DNA from: an uncultured Ruminococcus sp.
GTDB taxonomy: Bacteria; Bacillota; Clostridia; Oscillospirales; Acutalibacteraceae
Length of the DNA: 7,480 nt
Assembly (NCBI GenBank): GCA_902773045.1
Contig: CACYDE010000278.1
Span: 1 to 7,480, forward strand
Direction: 5' to 3'
Shown here: positions 1-6,149 of the stretch, piece by piece
Numbering within the stretch: the first letter of the stretch is position 1
How the letters are laid out: every line of letters starts with the position of its first letter
Program-made: the position numbers and the translations under genes
The notes under the pieces: generated by a model
What the model was told of the DNA's origin: nothing
Seen by the model: the letters and a program-made list of their open reading frames with translations, nothing else
The model's database searches: none

Positions 1-152
1 GTAGTGCAACGTAGCTGACGGAAAAAGATCAAGCAGATTCGGTGCAGGGTGCCGGCAGCACACCAAGAAGTCAAGCCGCAAGGCGCATGCTGATTGGATT
101 GTGCTGCAAATGCCCTTGGGGTACCGTCAGGCGGTCTTTGTGCGGTGTTGCC
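1..152 (+). repeat. Interspersed repeat, left copy (inverted relative to the right-end copy)
   Basis: Positions 50-152 match the reverse complement of 7379-7480 over about 102 bases. There are only three substitutions in the first 80 aligned bases, then a short variable patch with a one-base indel before the shared GCGGTGTTGCC end. Bases 1-49 probably belong to the same element, but its other copy runs out of the window so this cannot be checked. The inner boundary is near 152, where similarity stops. The sequence can fold: 55-62 pairs with 100-107, 63-66 with 94-97, 71-73 with 91-93, and a GCC-GCAA-GGC hairpin sits at 75-84. It is GC-richer than its surroundings. One reverse frame is open, but the copies differ by amino-acid-changing substitutions and a frameshift, so I do not call it coding. 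It may be a non-autonomous mobile element or an IS fragment; no transposase is present. Confidence 0.85.
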
Positions 153-167
153 CTAAGTCAAAATCAG

Positions 168-196
168 TTGTTTTCACTGCTGCGAGCGGTTAAAAT
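168..196 (+). promoter_or_regulatory. Weak candidate promoter for the comEC cluster
   Basis: TTGTTT at 168-173, a 17-base spacer, then TAAAAT at 191-196 (five of six -10 positions). The -35 is poor. It lies just inside the repeat boundary and would give a leader of about 100 bases before the comEC start. The rest of 153-303 holds no gene; an AT-rich stretch with short weak inverted repeats (for example AATTC/GAATT near 244-256) is all I see. Transcription could equally come from upstream of the window. Confidence 0.25.
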
Positions 197-303
197 GACG
201 GACGGCGGCGCAGATTTGTAAAATAAATGATTTTTCAAACTGAATTCACAAGAATTTTTTATTTTACGATCGGCTGCGAAACAATAACAAAGGAGAGATC
301 GGT

Positions 304-2694
304 GTGAAAAGACCGATAGTTTATGTCGGCTTCGGCGTTATCCTTTCACTTATATTTGCGATATCTTTTCAAACTGCGGCTTTTTGGGCAGCCGCAGTTT
401 GCTTTGCTTTTGTGATTTTTTATACTATTTTTGAAGAAAAACTGCCTGATCTGGATATCCCGAGAATATGCGCGGCAGCGATGGGGACGGCGATGGTTTT
501 TTACCTCGGAGCAGTTGCTTTTTATGCTGAACCGTTGGTAAATGATCTTGACGAACAAAACGTTATCTTTTCGGGTACGATCGTTTCCGAACCCTACACC
601 GAAAAAGGAAATACTCATTTCATTGTTGAAACCGAAAAGATAAACGATGAGAAAAGAAAAGTGAAAATATACATCACCACGAGCCTTGTCCTGTCGGCTG
701 ATATTTACGACAGAATAGACGGAAATGCAAAACTGAACGCACTGTTTGACAGCGGCTACGGCTATGAATCATATTACGCTGCGCGTCATGTTTTTCTTTC
801 GGCATACATTAATCCTTATTATGGAAGCAGTTACAGCGTCAAAGAAAATGAACATCGACCTGTCAGAGCGGTGTTTTCGGATATAAGAAAAGAGATCTCC
901 TATCGTCTCAAAAAATACATGCCCGAGGACGAGGCGGCAGTCTGTGAAGCGATTCTTACAGGGAGCAGAACAGAACTTCGGGATGAAATATATACTCCTT
1001 TTAAAGATCTTGGTGTTTCTCATGTTCTTGTAGTTTCGGGAATGCACCTTTCGATCGCTGCGTCATTGATCCTGAGACTTACGTCAATAATCCCACGCAA
1101 AGGTAAGTACAGAAGATTTATCTGTGCGGCAGTCCTTATTATCCGTGTTCTTCCTGTGACAGGATTTGCCGCTTTGACAGGCTTCGGTTTTTCCGTGACG
1201 CGCGCGTGGATCATGACTGTAATAATGATGACGGCAAGCAGTTTTAATGAAAGCAGAGATGAGTCCGAGCATGTTGTCCGCAGAAAAATACGTATTAACG
1301 GATATGACGCGCTTGGTGCGGCGGCTTTGGTTTTGTGCTGCGATCCATTTTGCGCGGGAGATGTCGGAATGCTGTGGTCTTTTTCATGTACTCTTGCAAT
1401 AATGCTGTTTGAACCGCGTTTTGAGAAGTATATGAGAAAAGTATTCAGCGTCGGATCGGCTTTCGGAAAGGCTGCGTCCGTAACCTTAGCCGTTTCGCTT
1501 TCCGCTTTTTTGGGTTCTATTCCTTTTGTTGTTTTTTTCACGGGAAGTGTGTCCCCTTATACCATAATTGTTAATTTTTTAGTTGTTCCGCTTGCCGAGA
1601 TAATAATGACTACAGGTGCGTTCGGTGTTATCGTTTCGTTTTTGGGTTTTGAGGCTTTAAACCGTGTTGTTATGATGTTTCCGTGTTTTGTGACGAAGAT
1701 CATGATTTTTGTCACAAACTCGTTCGAAAAGCTTCCTTTTTCATCAGTCAGCACAACACATACATTCGTCTACTTCTGGTTGGCTTTTACGATCGTGACT
1801 TGCCTGATATATATTGTTCTCCGTAGGATAGAACTCGGAAAAATAAATAATTATCCGTTTGGCAGAGATGAAAGGGAGGACGTTCTCGATTATTTCTTTA
1901 TAAAATTCAAACTCATCGGGAAGCGACTTGCGTTGATTTCCGCGGCAGTGTTTCTGATCGGTTTCATTATGGATACGGCGATAAATTACGGAAAGATAAC
2001 AGTATCTGTTCTCGATATCGGCGATGGACTGACTGTCACCGTTAAGAAGGGAAAGAGCGTTCTTGTCCTCGATTCGTACGGAGAGAAATATCAGTACAGT
2101 TCGATAAAAAACGAACTCGATGAGGCTGATGAAATAAAATGTATTGTCGATATTACACCGGATAATTCCGTGTTCAACTACAATAAGCGGATCTGTCGGG
2201 ATTATGATATCGGAAGAATATTGGTCTGCAATGACGAAATGTACGATGAGAAATATTGCTATCAGCGTTACCTCGGAAAAGAAGTCACTTTGATGACCGA
2301 ATTATATTCGCTTCGTTTTTTTGGAGATCAGGAGCTTCTGATGAAAAACGAGGAAGAAAAAGGTTCATGGCAGTATCTCAGGCTTAACGGAGCGGAGATA
2401 CTCATCTGTTCTTCTCAGACGGATTTTTCCGAGCTTCCGCAAGATTTCAGAAATGCGGATATTGTTGTGATGAGCGATCGGCCCGAAAATTTCACCTACA
2501 GCATGGACGCGAAAATTATTGTTTCGGGGTATGGAGAGAAATGTGAAACCACCATGTCACAACTATCGGAACAAGGCTATACTGTCGGTTCAACAAACGG
2601 AGAAGGACGCATAGACATTACAATATCAAAAGACGGAATTTTATCATTCAAAAGAGAATACACGGGAGGTGTGACGCGTTATGCCGACGATTAA
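304..2694 (+). CDS. comEC: ComEC/Rec2-family DNA internalization channel protein with a degenerate C-terminal domain
   Basis: Inner-membrane channel family that passes single-stranded DNA into the cytoplasm during natural transformation. The 796 residues match the family's usual length. Order seen: N-terminal membrane segments (about 5-40 and 55-75); a DUF4131/OB-like soluble part (about 85-175); the polytopic Competence domain (about 205-510), with ILTGSRTEL near 217 and the VVSGMHLS signature at 243-250; more membrane segments, including the SPYTIIVNFLVVPL region near 417-430; a membrane segment near 540-560; and a metallo-beta-lactamase-like C-terminal domain from about 565. That last domain keeps VLDIGDG (569-575) and VLVLDSYG (586-593), but where a HxHxDH-type motif is expected it reads DITPDNSV (616-623), without histidines. 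The GTG start at 304 is chosen for AGGAG at 291-295, eight bases upstream. It overlaps holA by 14 bases, so the two are almost certainly co-transcribed. Family call is strong; DNA-uptake activity is inference. Confidence 0.92.
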   Translation: MKRPIVYVGFGVILSLIFAISFQTAAFWAAAVCFAFVIFYTIFEEKLPDLDIPRICAAAMGTAMVFYLGAVAFYAEPLVNDLDEQNVIFSGTIVSEPYTEKGNTHFIVETEKINDEKRKVKIYITTSLVLSADIYDRIDGNAKLNALFDSGYGYESYYAARHVFLSAYINPYYGSSYSVKENEHRPVRAVFSDIRKEISYRLKKYMPEDEAAVCEAILTGSRTELRDEIYTPFKDLGVSHVLVVSGMHLSIAASLILRLTSIIPRKGKYRRFICAAVLIIRVLPVTGFAALTGFGFSVTRAWIMTVIMMTASSFNESRDESEHVVRRKIRINGYDALGAAALVLCCDPFCAGDVGMLWSFSCTLAIMLFEPRFEKYMRKVFSVGSAFGKAASVTLAVSLSAFLGSIPFVVFFTGSVSPYTIIVNFLVVPLAEIIMTTGAFGVIVSFLGFEALNRVVMMFPCFVTKIMIFVTNSFEKLPFSSVSTTHTFVYFWLAFTIVTCLIYIVLRRIELGKINNYPFGRDEREDVLDYFFIKFKLIGKRLALISAAVFLIGFIMDTAINYGKITVSVLDIGDGLTVTVKKGKSVLVLDSYGEKYQYSSIKNELDEADEIKCIVDITPDNSVFNYNKRICRDYDIGRILVCNDEMYDEKYCYQRYLGKEVTLMTELYSLRFFGDQELLMKNEEEKGSWQYLRLNGAEILICSSQTDFSELPQDFRNADIVVMSDRPENFTYSMDAKIIVSGYGEKCETTMSQLSEQGYTVGSTNGEGRIDITISKDGILSFKREYTGGVTRYADD
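371..400 (+). other. Perfect 11-bp hairpin early in the comEC coding sequence
   Basis: The arms at 371-381 (AAACTGCGGCT) and 390-400 (AGCCGCAGTTT) are perfect reverse complements around an 8-base loop. The hairpin covers codons 23-33 and is followed by a pyrimidine-rich stretch (GCTTTGCTTTTG). It resembles an intrinsic-terminator stem, but the U-tract is interrupted. The leader segment CAAACTG at 236-242 could pair with CAGTTTG at 395-401 as an alternative to the hairpin; that is inference. Confidence 0.6.
1687..1718. other. 32-base dyad inside comEC
   Basis: TTTGTGAC at 1687-1694 and GTCACAAA at 1711-1718 are perfect inverted repeats centred on the palindrome ATCATGAT (1699-1706). Only the four-base segments between them deviate, and those could form G-U pairs. 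It lies in the last part of the Competence domain and encodes FVTKIMIFVT. It may be a coincidence of coding; there is no sign of a promoter beside it. Confidence 0.5.
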
Positions 2695-3721
2695 CGAGTC
2701 CGAATTCAGAAAAATATTAAGCGGAAATGATTTCGGAACATTGTATTATATCTGTGGAACGGAAAAAATGCTTGTGTCCTTGAATACGAAAAAGCTTGTA
2801 GAAAAGGTTGCGGGGAAAGAGCCGTCCGATTTCAATTTTCACACTTTTTCCGAAGATTTTAATGTTGACGAGCTGGCTGCGGCTCTTCAGGTCGTTCCGT
2901 TTACGAGTGATTATAATGTCGTTATAATAAAAGACCCTGATATGTCGGAATTTTCACCGTCGGACGGAGACAGGATCATTGAACTTATATCTTCCGTTTC
3001 GGGCGATACGATCGTTATTATCACTTTTCCCACAAAAACAGAGGATAAGTCAACCTCGAGAGATAAGAAGCTTAAAACACTTGCGTCAAAAAAAGGGACT
3101 GTCATTGAATTGAACAAACTGACGCAGGCGGCGATCCAGAAAAAGCTTATTTCATGGGCGAGCAAAAGAAACGTAATGCTGAGTTCAAAGGTAGCCGATC
3201 AGATCATACGCTGCAGTTCAACGGATCTGAATACATTAAAAAACGAACTGTCAAAGCTTTGTTCCTACGTTGGCGATGGAGGAGAAATAAGAGCAGAGGA
3301 CGTCGAAAGACTTGTTTCAAAAAATCTTGAATCAAGCGTTTTTGATCTTTCAAAGGCTGTAATAAGCCATGACGGAACTTCCGCTTTTCAGGTTCTGAAC
3401 AGACTCTTCTATCAAAGAGAAGAGCCGATCGCGATCCTTGGCGTTCTTACGACTACTTATGTGGATATGTACAGAGCGAGAATAGCGATAAAATGCGGAA
3501 GCCGTTCAACCGATCTTGCCAAGTGGTTCAACTATAAATCCGAATACAGACTTCGTCAGGCAGAAGCCAACAGTAAAAAAACTTCGACGGCTGTTCTCCG
3601 AAAAAGTATCGACGCTATCATAAAAACCGATGTCCTGATGAAAAGTACCCGAACGGACGATCGCGTTCAGCTTGAACTTCTCATAGTCAAACTTCTCATG
3701 ATCGCCAATGAGGATTTTTAA
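2681..3721 (+). CDS. holA: DNA polymerase III subunit delta
   Basis: Clamp-loader subunit that opens the beta sliding clamp as part of the delta/delta'/tau complex at the replication fork. The 346 residues are the normal length. Features in order: an N-terminal AAA+-like region beginning LYYICGTEKMLV (21-32), a beta-strand core VVIIKDPDM (80-88) and TIVIITFP (110-117); the linker ELNKLTQAAIQKKLISWA (143-160); the delta signature LNTLKNELSKLCSYV (183-197); and the C-terminal helical collar domain with VFDLSKAVISHD (220-231) and FYQREEPIAILGVL (243-256). As in other delta subunits there is no Walker A ATP-binding motif. The ATG at 2681 follows GGAGG at 2665-2669 and overlaps the comEC stop, consistent with translational coupling. 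comEC followed by holA is a recurrent order in Bacillota. Confidence is high. Confidence 0.95.
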   Translation: MPTINESEFRKILSGNDFGTLYYICGTEKMLVSLNTKKLVEKVAGKEPSDFNFHTFSEDFNVDELAAALQVVPFTSDYNVVIIKDPDMSEFSPSDGDRIIELISSVSGDTIVIITFPTKTEDKSTSRDKKLKTLASKKGTVIELNKLTQAAIQKKLISWASKRNVMLSSKVADQIIRCSSTDLNTLKNELSKLCSYVGDGGEIRAEDVERLVSKNLESSVFDLSKAVISHDGTSAFQVLNRLFYQREEPIAILGVLTTTYVDMYRARIAIKCGSRSTDLAKWFNYKSEYRLRQAEANSKKTSTAVLRKSIDAIIKTDVLMKSTRTDDRVQLELLIVKLLMIANEDF

Positions 3722-3762
3722 GTCTAATTTTCAATTTATCAGTGAATCAATGAGGAGTTTTT

Positions 3763-4368
3763 ATGATAAAAATAAAAGAAGCAATAATAGTTGAGGGAAA
3801 ATATGATAAAATACGTCTGTCCGCCATTTTTGATACGGCAGTCATTGAAACCGGAGGATTTCGCGTTTTTAAAGATGAAGAGAAAAAAACGGTCATACGC
3901 GAGATCGCGAGAAAAAAAGGTATAATTGTCATGACTGACAGCGACGGCGCAGGCTTTGTGATAAGAAACTATGTTAAGGGGATCATTTCCGATAAAAAAC
4001 AGCTGAAACAGGCTTACATTCCCGATATCGAAGGGAAAGAAAAGCGAAAAGCCCACCCTTCGAAAGAAGGACTTCTCGGTGTTGAGGGAATGACGGATGA
4101 AATAATAACAAATGCCGTTTTGTCATGCGGAGCAACTGTTGAAGGAGATGAAACTCGTTGTCAAGGCGGAAATATCACTAAAACGGATTTTTATGATCTG
4201 GGGCTGACCGGACGTGAAAACAGTTCCGCGCTGAGAAGCGTTGTTCTCAAAAAACTCGGTTTTCCCCGGTATATGACTGCAAACGCTATGCTTGAAGCAA
4301 TAAATATGATCTTCACGAAAAGTGAGTTTGAGAATTTTTTAAATGAGAATATTTCTGATAAACCTTAA
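3763..4368 (+). CDS. rnmV: Ribonuclease M5 family protein (Toprim + DUF4093), 5S rRNA maturation
   Basis: RNase M5 cuts the 5S rRNA precursor on both strands to release mature 5S rRNA, helped by a ribosomal protein (L18 in Bacillus). The Toprim fold is clear: the catalytic-type glutamate in AIIVEGKYD (E11), then IIVMTDSDGAGFVIRNYV with the D59-x-D61 pair, and the M5-type HPSKEGLLGVEGM stretch (98-110). The C-terminal part (about 140-195), including LGLTGRENSSALRSVVLKKLGF, fits DUF4093. The 201 residues are slightly longer than the roughly 185 of Bacillus RNase M5. The spacing AGGAG (3753-3757) to ATG at 3763 is good. It starts 41 bases after holA with no terminator between, so it is probably the last gene of the comEC-holA transcript and ends at the hairpin at 4447-4476. 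A general Toprim nuclease role is the alternative. Confidence 0.85.
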   Translation: MIKIKEAIIVEGKYDKIRLSAIFDTAVIETGGFRVFKDEEKKTVIREIARKKGIIVMTDSDGAGFVIRNYVKGIISDKKQLKQAYIPDIEGKEKRKAHPSKEGLLGVEGMTDEIITNAVLSCGATVEGDETRCQGGNITKTDFYDLGLTGRENSSALRSVVLKKLGFPRYMTANAMLEAINMIFTKSEFENFLNENISDKP

Positions 4369-4446
4369 TGGAAAACAAATAATCTTTGCGGTCTGATACT
4401 GATTTCTGATTAAAAGCTTTGTCAGTTTTATATTATATAATATAAG

Positions 4447-4476
4447 AAAAACCGGCGTATTTAAACGTCGGTTTTT
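4447..4476. terminator. Bidirectional intrinsic terminator between convergent genes
   Basis: AAAAACCGGCG (4447-4457) pairs with CGTCGGTTTTT (4466-4476) over 11 positions with one G-T wobble around an 8-base loop. It has T-tracts on both strands, so it can end the rnmV transcript and, from the other side, the pseudouridine synthase transcript (stop at 4484-4486). An 18-base AT-only palindrome at 4428-4445 abuts it on the left. The remaining gap from the rnmV stop shows nothing else. Confidence 0.9.
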
Positions 4477-4483
4477 ATGCTTG

Positions 4484-5443
4484 TTACTTTATGTGTATGT
4501 ATCTTTTGAACCAGATGTCATTGATCTCAAATGATCTTCCGTTAAGATATTCAAGGAGCCCTGCGTCTGTTTCAAAGGTGAATTCAAGCCTGTAGGAACA
4601 GAGAGCCTGCCATTTGAGCGAGATGTTTTTATTCTGTTTGTTTGTTCCGTATTTTCCGTCTCCCACCAGCGGGTGACCTATGAAAGCCATGTGAGCACGT
4701 ATCTGATGAGTTCGTCCGGTGAGAAGTTCGATTTCAACAAGACTCATGTTGTTGAATTCCTCAAGAACTTTATATTTTGTTTTTATAGTTTTGCTGTTGG
4801 GGGTCGGCTTTGATGAGATATAAACCCGGTTCTGTTTCTCGTTCTTTTCAAGATAGTCCGTCAGCAGTCCCTGTTTCTTTTTCAGGATTCCGTGAACGAC
4901 GCAGAGATAAATTTTTTTCAGTTCCCTGTCTTTGATTTTTTGATTCAGAATGCGGAGCGATTCGGAATTCTTTGCGGCAATAACGATTCCTCCGGTGTTT
5001 CTGTCGATTCTGTTTGCAAGCGCCGGAGCAAAGGAGTTTTCGTCTTTGGGATCATATTCCTTTTTGTCGTAGAGATAGTGCTGCAAACGTGAAAGAAGTG
5101 AATCAAAGTGATAGTTTTCGTCCGGATGACAAAGAAGACCTGTGGGTTTGTTGAGAAGAATAATATTTTCGTCTTCAAAGACAATATTAAGCTCACAGGG
5201 AGCTTTAAGAAAGTCGTAGGTGTCGTATTGAGGTTCGTCAAAAAATTCATCTTTTATGTAAAGAGTAATAACGTCGCCTTCTCGAAGCCTTGTTGAAATT
5301 TCACATCGTTTCCCGTTGACTTTGATGTATTTGGTGCGAATATATTTGTACATCAGTGCTTTTGGCATAGTTTTGAATCTTTTGGTGAGGAATTTATCGA
5401 GACGCTGGTCGGCGTCGTTTTTATTGATTTCTATCGTTCTCAT
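4484..5443 (-). CDS. RluC/RluD-family 23S rRNA-type pseudouridine synthase
   Basis: Isomerises uridine to pseudouridine in RNA, in this family usually at sites in 23S rRNA. The 319 residues hold an N-terminal S4 RNA-binding domain (about 12-65, DQRLDKFLTKRF and YIKVNGKRCE), then the catalytic domain. Motif I is LANRIDRNTGGIVIAAKN (142-159), with the expected catalytic aspartate D147; the common form is HRLDRxTSG, so H and S are replaced by N and G. Further motifs are IILLNKPTGLLCHP (94-107) and LLTGRTHQIRAHMAFIGHPLVGD (240-262), which is diagnostic of RluA/C/D enzymes. The exact target base cannot be told from sequence alone, so I give no symbol. The ATG at 5443 is set by GGAGG at 5452-5448. 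It has its own consensus promoter and ends in the shared terminator, so it is probably monocistronic. Confidence 0.93.
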   Translation of the reverse strand: MRTIEINKNDADQRLDKFLTKRFKTMPKALMYKYIRTKYIKVNGKRCEISTRLREGDVITLYIKDEFFDEPQYDTYDFLKAPCELNIVFEDENIILLNKPTGLLCHPDENYHFDSLLSRLQHYLYDKKEYDPKDENSFAPALANRIDRNTGGIVIAAKNSESLRILNQKIKDRELKKIYLCVVHGILKKKQGLLTDYLEKNEKQNRVYISSKPTPNSKTIKTKYKVLEEFNNMSLVEIELLTGRTHQIRAHMAFIGHPLVGDGKYGTNKQNKNISLKWQALCSYRLEFTFETDAGLLEYLNGRSFEINDIWFKRYIHIK

Positions 5444-5466
5444 AAGACCTCCGAGGTTTTTTTAGT

Positions 5467-5495
5467 ATTATATCATAACTTCGTAATATTTACAA
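5467..5495 (-). promoter_or_regulatory. Sigma-A-like promoter of the pseudouridine synthase gene
   Basis: On the minus strand, TTGTAA (5495-5490) is followed by exactly 17 bases and then a perfect TATAAT (5472-5467). Transcription would begin near 5460, leaving a leader of about 17 bases that contains the GGAGG ribosome binding site. The -35 overlaps the tail of the hairpin that ends the upstream small gene. Confidence 0.85.
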
Positions 5496-5499
5496 CAAA

Positions 5500-5520
5500 G
5501 CTGTGCCCAAATGGCACAGC
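5500..5520 (-). terminator. Hairpin after the small membrane-protein gene
   Basis: GCTGTGCC (5500-5507) and GGCACAGC (5513-5520) form a perfect 8-bp stem with a 5-base loop. On the minus strand it lies eight bases past the stop codon of the small gene and is followed by TTTGTTGTAA, a short U-rich tail. It is likely a modest intrinsic terminator; the imperfect T-run means readthrough into the next gene is possible. Confidence 0.65.
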
Positions 5521-5527
5521 AGAGCAG

Positions 5528-5773
5528 TCATAAATTATTCAGTTTTTTTTCTCTTAGTTTTATCAGAATGAATCCGATCGTTCCCACCGCAAGGAGCGAT
5601 ATTCCTATAACAATAGAATAATAATTGTTTTCTCCGGTAGTTACAGCTCTGACGGCTTCTCCCGAAACATTTTCGTCACGTGCAGCATAGGCGCACAGCG
5701 AAAGCATTTCGCCGGCTATCGATCCTGCGGACAGAAAAATTATTTTCCTAAAAAAAGATATCATTCTTTTCAT
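5528..5773 (-). CDS. Small secreted or membrane-anchored protein, 81 aa, with a sortase-like tail
   Basis: I do not recognise a family. The protein has a signal peptide: basic residues at 2-3 and 9-10, a hydrophobic core at about 11-28, and a likely cleavage site after CAYA (27-30). Then come only about 20 polar residues, the segment AVTTGENNYY (43-52), one membrane helix (about 53-71) and a positive tail KLREKKLNNL. This TG-E/hydrophobic helix/basic tail order is that of LPXTG cell-wall sorting signals, but the L and P are missing (A43, V44). The ATG at 5773 is chosen over an in-frame start 30 codons upstream because GGAGG at 5784-5780 precedes it by six bases and because it puts the signal peptide at the N-terminus. 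A lipobox at C27 is unlikely because -1 is leucine. It sits downstream of birA behind a 376-base leader. It may be a real small surface protein or the remnant of a longer one. Confidence 0.65.
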   Translation of the reverse strand: MKRMISFFRKIIFLSAGSIAGEMLSLCAYAARDENVSGEAVRAVTTGENNYYSIVIGISLLAVGTIGFILIKLREKKLNNL

Positions 5774-5841
5774 AGTCAACCTCCGACTGTTTTTATGGCA
5801 GAAGTTCGGCGATCTGATCGTGTATGCACCATAATGCGTTT

Positions 5842-5937
5842 GTTGACCTCTCCTTAGGGACAAATTATGACGCAGGCGATAAAGTCACCTAACTCAAAAA
5901 AAGTTAGTGTGCATATTTCCTCCGGCGTTGCCGGTTC
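5842..5937 (-). repeat. Tandem structured unit, copy A (96 bases)
   Basis: Direct tandem repeat of 5938-6031, about 87% identical by eye. Read on the minus strand it holds three hairpins in order: CCGGC-AAC-GCCGG; a stem CTAACT/AGTTAG extended by CAC/GTG across one bulged base; and a longer stem of TGAC/GTCA closing ATCGCCT against AGGAGAG (five of seven pairs). It lies 69 bases upstream of the small gene's start. The orientation is inferred from that gene. Confidence 0.8.
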
Positions 5938-6031
5938 GTTGACCTCTCCTAAGGGACAAATTTTGACGCAGGAGAGAAAGTCACCTAACCCAAAAAGTAG
6001 GTGTGCGATTTTCGTCCGGCGTTGCCGGTTC
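5938..6031 (-). repeat. Tandem structured unit, copy B (94 bases)
   Basis: Abuts copy A directly and differs by about ten substitutions and a two-base gap. The same three hairpins can form on the minus strand: an identical CCGGC-AAC-GCCGG; CACCTA/TAGGTG, a different base-pairing set from copy A; and TGAC/GTCA closing a perfect CTCTCCT/AGGAGAG stem. I compared it from memory with the glycine, SAM, cyclic-di-GMP and T-box motifs and found no match. Confidence 0.8.
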
Positions 6032-6093
6032 TGTATGCGGTGCTGCATTATCATCTGCAATGCTGAGCCGAACTTTTGCGGTTATTTTTTTGA

Positions 6094-6122
6094 ATGCTAT
6101 AATCATTATAGCCGGGGGTCAA
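6094..6122 (-). promoter_or_regulatory. Dyad with -10-like boxes on both strands; weak promoter candidate
   Basis: GCTATAAT (6096-6103), one base, ATTATAGC (6105-6112) is a perfect dyad that places TATAAT on each strand. On the minus strand TTGACC (6122-6117) is followed after 17 bases by TAGCAT (6099-6094), four of six -10 positions. On the plus strand TGCTATAAT is an extended -10 with a poor -35 and would read antisense into the birA end. It could supply the leader and small gene with their own promoter, and the dyad could be an operator. Confidence 0.35.
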
Positions 6123-6149
6123 CGGTTTTATTCAGGTGGAGATGTTTTT

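Larger units (their letters stand above)
5774..6149 (-). other. 376-base non-coding leader between birA and the small gene
   Basis: No ORF here has a convincing start or ribosome binding site, and the frames that stay open do so because of the repeated units. It contains two tandem ~95-base units (5842-6031), a small palindrome CGATC-T-GATCG (5810-5820), a TATAAT-containing dyad (6096-6112) and a possible weak promoter. No clear terminator follows birA, so the leader may be transcribed from the birA promoter, from its own promoter, or both. Confidence 0.6.

Noticed and set aside
1..152. Open reverse reading frame through the left repeat
   Set aside because: It has no start or ribosome binding site, and the right copy shows a one-base indel and amino-acid changes in the same stretch, so protein selection is not supported.
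1020..1541. Long minus-strand open frame inside comEC
   Set aside because: It is a shadow of comEC: low-complexity translation, no ribosome binding site, fully covered by a gene with clear family motifs.
4428..4445. 18-base AT-only palindrome
   Set aside because: AT-only sequence makes palindromes likely by chance, and it abuts a better-supported terminator, so no separate function is claimed.
5687..5698. Lipoprotein signal (lipobox) in the small protein
   Set aside because: The residues before C27 are L-S-L; position -1 should be small (G, A or S). Signal peptidase I cleavage after CAYA fits better.
5774..5863. N-terminal 30-residue extension of the small membrane protein
   Set aside because: The internal ATG at 5773 has GGAGG at the right distance and starts a normal signal peptide; the extension has no ribosome binding site and would bury that signal.
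5842..6031. CRISPR array or tandem glycine riboswitch
   Set aside because: There are two adjacent units with no spacers, and the conserved glycine aptamer core is not present on either strand.
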